Below are positions 5,628 to 7,474 of a stretch of 7,474 nucleotides of DNA, one piece after another. This DNA is from JBGTKH01 sp041744735 (GTDB lineage: Bacteria; Planctomycetota; Planctomycetia; Pirellulales; Pirellulaceae), in NCBI GenBank assembly GCA_041744735.1, contig JBGTKH010000651.1, forward strand, positions 1-7,474. Direction: 5' to 3'. Every line of letters starts with the position of its first letter. The first letter of the stretch is position 1. The position numbers were made by a program, and so were the translations under genes. The notes beneath the pieces are model-generated. The model had not been told where the DNA came from and did no database searches. It saw nothing but the letters and a program-made list of their open reading frames with translations.

Positions 5628-6767
5628 TCACTTTACTTCCAACATCCGTTCCAGCGCAACGAGCGACCAGCGGCTGGTGTCGTCGTCTACGTCGATGATG
5701 TTTACCGGCTTGCCGGCCGCGAGGTTTTCCAGGCTCCAACAGAGATGGGCCAGGTCGATGCGGTACATCGTGGCGCACATGCAGACGACGGGCGAGAGAA
5801 AGTGAATCTCTTGCTCGGGATGTTCGTTCTTCAGGCGGTTGACCAAATGCAGTTCGGTGCCGATCGCCCACTTGGTGCCCGGCGGTGCGGACTCGACGGC
5901 GCGGATAATGTAGCCGGTCGAGCCGGACAGGTCGGCCAAGTCGTTCACCTCCTGCGTGCACTCGGGGTGGACCAGCACCTTGATGCCGGGATACCGGCTG
6001 CGGAATTCGTGCACGTGCGCGGCGCGGAACATCTGGTGCACGCTGCAGTGGCCTTTCCAGAGAATGACCTTGCTGTTTTCGAGCGACTGCTGCGTGTTGC
6101 CGCCCAGGTCGCTGGCGTACGGGTCCCACACCGGCATCTGGTCGTTGGTGATGCCCATCCGCAGCGCCGTGTTGCGGCCCAGATGCTGGTCGGGGAAGAA
6201 CAACACGCGCCGTGTTCGCTTGAATGCCCACTCCAACACCGCGGCGGCGTTGCTGGACGTGCACACGATCCCGCCGTGTCGGCCGCAGAACGATTTCAGA
6301 CTGGCGGCCGAGTTGATATACGTGACCGGCGTGATGTCGTCGGTGTCGATCACTTCGCCCATGTCGTCCCACGCCGCTTCGACCTGTTCGATCCCGGCCA
6401 TGTCGGCCATCGAGCACCCGGCGCCCATGTCGGGCAGCACCACCGTCACGCGGTCGCCGCGACGCTCGGCCAGCTTCTCGGGCCGATTGGCCAGGATATC
6501 GGCCGTCTCGGCCATGAAGTGCACGCCGCAGAAGACTATGTGCCGGCAGTCGCTGCTGGAGGCCGCCATCTGGCTCAACTGATAGCTATCGCCGCGCAGG
6601 TCGCTGTGAGCGATCACTTCGTCCTGCTGATAATGGTGGCCCAGGATCAGCAGCCTCGCCCCCATCCGCTCCCGCACCGCGTCGATCCGCCGCGACAGGG
6701 TCTCGTTATCCAGCGATTTGTACGGCGCCAGCGGGAAAGTCGAAGCCGGCTCGGTGGCAATGCTCAT
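5628..6767 (-). CDS. nadA: Quinolinate synthase
   Basis: NadA condenses iminoaspartate (from NadB or aspartate dehydrogenase) with dihydroxyacetone phosphate to give quinolinate, the ring precursor of NAD, using a [4Fe-4S] cluster in the cytoplasm. With ATG 6765-6767 the product is 379 residues, close to the long Bacillus-type form. Family patterns include LGHHYQQDE (H44, H45), DSYQLSQMA, FCGVHFMAETADIL, PDMGAGCSMADM (C118), VTYINS, CTSSNA, FPDQHLGRNT, GHCSVH (C241), HPEC, GTELHLV and CMCATMYRI (C331, or less likely C329). C118, C241 and C331 are the likely cluster ligands, with spacing like the three required cysteines of the Bacillus enzyme. TTG 6786-6788 is an alternative start that adds seven residues. 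Neither start has a clear Shine-Dalgarno site. The gene is convergent with the fusion gene, and no nadB or nadC is in the window. Confidence 0.96.
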   Translation of the reverse strand: MSIATEPASTFPLAPYKSLDNETLSRRIDAVRERMGARLLILGHHYQQDEVIAHSDLRGDSYQLSQMAASSSDCRHIVFCGVHFMAETADILANRPEKLAERRGDRVTVVLPDMGAGCSMADMAGIEQVEAAWDDMGEVIDTDDITPVTYINSAASLKSFCGRHGGIVCTSSNAAAVLEWAFKRTRRVLFFPDQHLGRNTALRMGITNDQMPVWDPYASDLGGNTQQSLENSKVILWKGHCSVHQMFRAAHVHEFRSRYPGIKVLVHPECTQEVNDLADLSGSTGYIIRAVESAPPGTKWAIGTELHLVNRLKNEHPEQEIHFLSPVVCMCATMYRIDLAHLCWSLENLAAGKPVNIIDVDDDTSRWSLVALERMLEVK

Positions 6768-6818
6768 GTCGATCGTCTGTGAATTCAAGGGAAGCTGCTC
6801 AGTCCGTCACACCAAAGC

Positions 6819-6848
6819 ATTATAGCCCCCGCCCCGCCGCTCGTTCCA
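6819..6848 (-). promoter_or_regulatory. Candidate promoter of nadA
   Basis: Reading the minus strand, a perfect TATAAT lies at 6824-6819, about 50 nt upstream of ATG 6767. With an 18-bp spacer, the -35 position is TGGAAC (6848-6843), matching only three of six consensus bases. Transcription would start near 6812 and give a leader of about 45 nt. The box stands out from very GC-rich surroundings (GCCCCCGCCCC on the + strand). No operator for a known NAD regulator was recognised. Confidence 0.45.
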
Positions 6849-6868
6849 CCGGCCCTGATTCGAAGTGC

Positions 6869-7045
6869 CACTGCTTGCTCTGAAGCAGTGCCGCGCGGCA
6901 CGTTGCATCGAGTACGAACTCCTTCACTGTAAGTAGTGCACAATCACACGCTCCACTGAGCAAGCTCAGTGGGGGGCGGGGTGAACTCGACCAGCGGCGT
7001 CGGCTCGCCGATCCACACTGCTTCTCCGAGGACTCCGAAGCAGTG
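6869..7045. repeat. Cluster of hairpins with CACTG/CAGTG arms
   Basis: Four hairpins share similar arms. CACTGCTT/AAGCAGTG lies at 6869-6876/6883-6890. A short CACT/AGTG is at 6925-6928/6935-6938. CCACTGAG-CAAG-CTCAGTGG is at 6953-6972. CACTGCTTC/GAAGCAGTG is at 7016-7024/7037-7045. The first and last also share flanks: GAAGCAGTGCC followed by CACGTTG, with six extra bases in the first copy, where GTGCCGCGCGGCAC (6888-6901) is itself a perfect palindrome. This looks like diverged copies of one short palindromic repeat. No gene is visible here. Confidence 0.6.
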
Positions 7046-7124
7046 CCACGTTGAACGATTCACCTCGCAGGTCCACCGGGCCGCAACACGGCAATCGAGT
7101 CGGCGAGCAGGCCCAACCAGCCCC
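7046..7124. other. Spacer between the hairpin cluster and the tandem array
   Basis: No gene is seen. TCGGCGAGC (7100-7108) is the inverse of GCTCGCCGA (7003-7011), a 9-bp pairing that would enclose the last CACTG hairpin. This may be coincidence in GC-rich DNA. Confidence 0.3.
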
Positions 7125-7378
7125 GCTGAAGCCCCCGACGAAAGTCGGTGGGAGCCGTCACTCCCGCACCTAGGAACAAGATCGGAAACCATGCTGAAGC
7201 CCCCGACGAAAGTCGGCGGGCGCCGTCACTCTCGCACCTAGGAACAAGATCGGAAACCATGCTGAAGCCCCCGGCGAAAGCCGGCGGGAGCCGTCACTCT
7301 CGCACCTAGGAACAAGATCGGAAACCATGCTGAAGCCCCCGACGAAAGTCGGTGGGAGCCGTCACTCCCGCACCTAGG
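7125..7378. repeat. 68-bp tandem repeat, 3.7 copies
   Basis: Units start at 7125, 7193, 7261 and 7329; the last is cut after 50 bases, at CCTAGG. Each begins GCTGAAGCCCCCG and full units end AAGATCGGAAACCAT. Each has a 5-bp stem with a GAAA loop: CCGAC-GAAA-GTCGG in units 1, 2 and 4, and CCGGC-GAAA-GCCGG in unit 3, a paired change that keeps the stem. A second stem GGGAG/CTCCC follows in units 1 and 4, is kept by a G-T wobble in unit 3, and is broken in unit 2. Since 68 is not a multiple of three, the copies cannot form a repeated protein. It is not a CRISPR array, because the whole unit is conserved and there are no unique spacers. Confidence 0.92.
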
Positions 7379-7417
7379 CGAAGGGCGTGACCACTCCCAC
7401 CGACTTTCGTCGGGGGC
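7335..7417. repeat. Long hairpin made by the last tandem unit and an inverted partial copy
   Basis: Positions 7394-7417 are the exact reverse complement of 7335-7358 (24 bp), which is the core of unit 4. In the same register 7361-7365 pairs with 7387-7391 and 7367-7369 with 7383-7385, leaving a 13-nt loop (7370-7382). The whole forms an almost continuous stem of 32 pairs interrupted by three mismatched positions. It closes the tandem array on its right side. Confidence 0.85.
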
Positions 7418-7453
7418 GTTGTGTTGGGTTCGGCGCGTCCGGTCTATTCGATG

Positions 7454-7474
7454 CCGCCGGATTCATTCCGGCGG
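7454..7474. repeat. Short perfect hairpin at the window end
   Basis: CCGCCGGA (7454-7461) pairs with TCCGGCGG (7467-7474) around TTCAT. It ends on the last base of the window, so its extent and any following T-run cannot be seen. It could be a terminator or another palindromic repeat. Confidence 0.5.

Noticed and set aside
5745..6782. Long + strand frame (345 codons) opposite nadA
   Set aside because: It lies fully antisense to a complete, well-conserved nadA and its translation is His/Arg/Val-rich with no family pattern. It is a shadow of GC-rich codon use.
6944..7260. Small ORFs on both strands across the tandem repeats
   Set aside because: The 68-bp period shifts frame at each unit, and the translations only mirror the DNA repeat (for example, repeated MVSDLVPRC starts).
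7125..7378. CRISPR array
   Set aside because: Whole 68-bp units are conserved with no variable spacers, and no cas gene is present.

Overview
The window looks like chromosome from a GC-rich bacterium, most likely a planctomycete of the Pirellulales type. This is an inference from gene style and repeat style, not from a marker gene. It holds the end of a small sulfur-related operon, one very long three-domain enzyme gene, and a convergent nadA. The nadA gene is flanked on both sides by dense palindromic and tandem repeats.

Region 1 (1-1235, + strand): the 3' end of a DUF2892 (YgaP-like) membrane protein gene is followed 12 nt later by a tiny one-helix membrane protein ORF. That ORF ends at TGA 500-502, but its frame stays open for 35 more codons, to a TGA at 608-610. 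That second stop overlaps the ATG of a 19-codon ORF that resembles the extreme N-terminus of a YeeE/YedE sulfur-compound transporter. Its own stop overlaps the ATG of an exported DsrE-like protein gene. The two ATGA overlaps and the family mix suggest a translationally coupled thiosulfate/sulfane-sulfur operon that has lost its transporter.

Region 2 (1236-1590): no intact gene. A short decayed stretch resembles an IS1182-type transposase, split over two frames.

Region 3 (1591-5283, + strand): one uninterrupted 1230-residue ORF joins a GT4 glycosyltransferase (glycolipid-synthase-like), an alkaline-phosphatase/NPP-type metallo-phosphodiesterase and an endonuclease/exonuclease/phosphatase (EEP) domain. 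Catalytic residues look intact in all three. It may build or remodel a glyco- or phospholipid, but the substrate cannot be read from sequence.

Region 4 (5281-5627): the gap between the convergent genes is almost entirely structured repeat: a ~118-bp MITE-like palindrome starting at the stop codon, then a ~224-bp set of nested inverted repeats.

Region 5 (5628-6767, - strand): nadA, quinolinate synthase of NAD biosynthesis, with a consensus -10 box upstream.

Region 6 (6789-7474): no gene. It holds a cluster of CACTG/CAGTG-armed hairpins, a 68-bp tandem repeat (3.7 copies) whose stem shows a compensatory change, an inverted partial copy that closes the array into a long hairpin, and one more hairpin cut by the window end.
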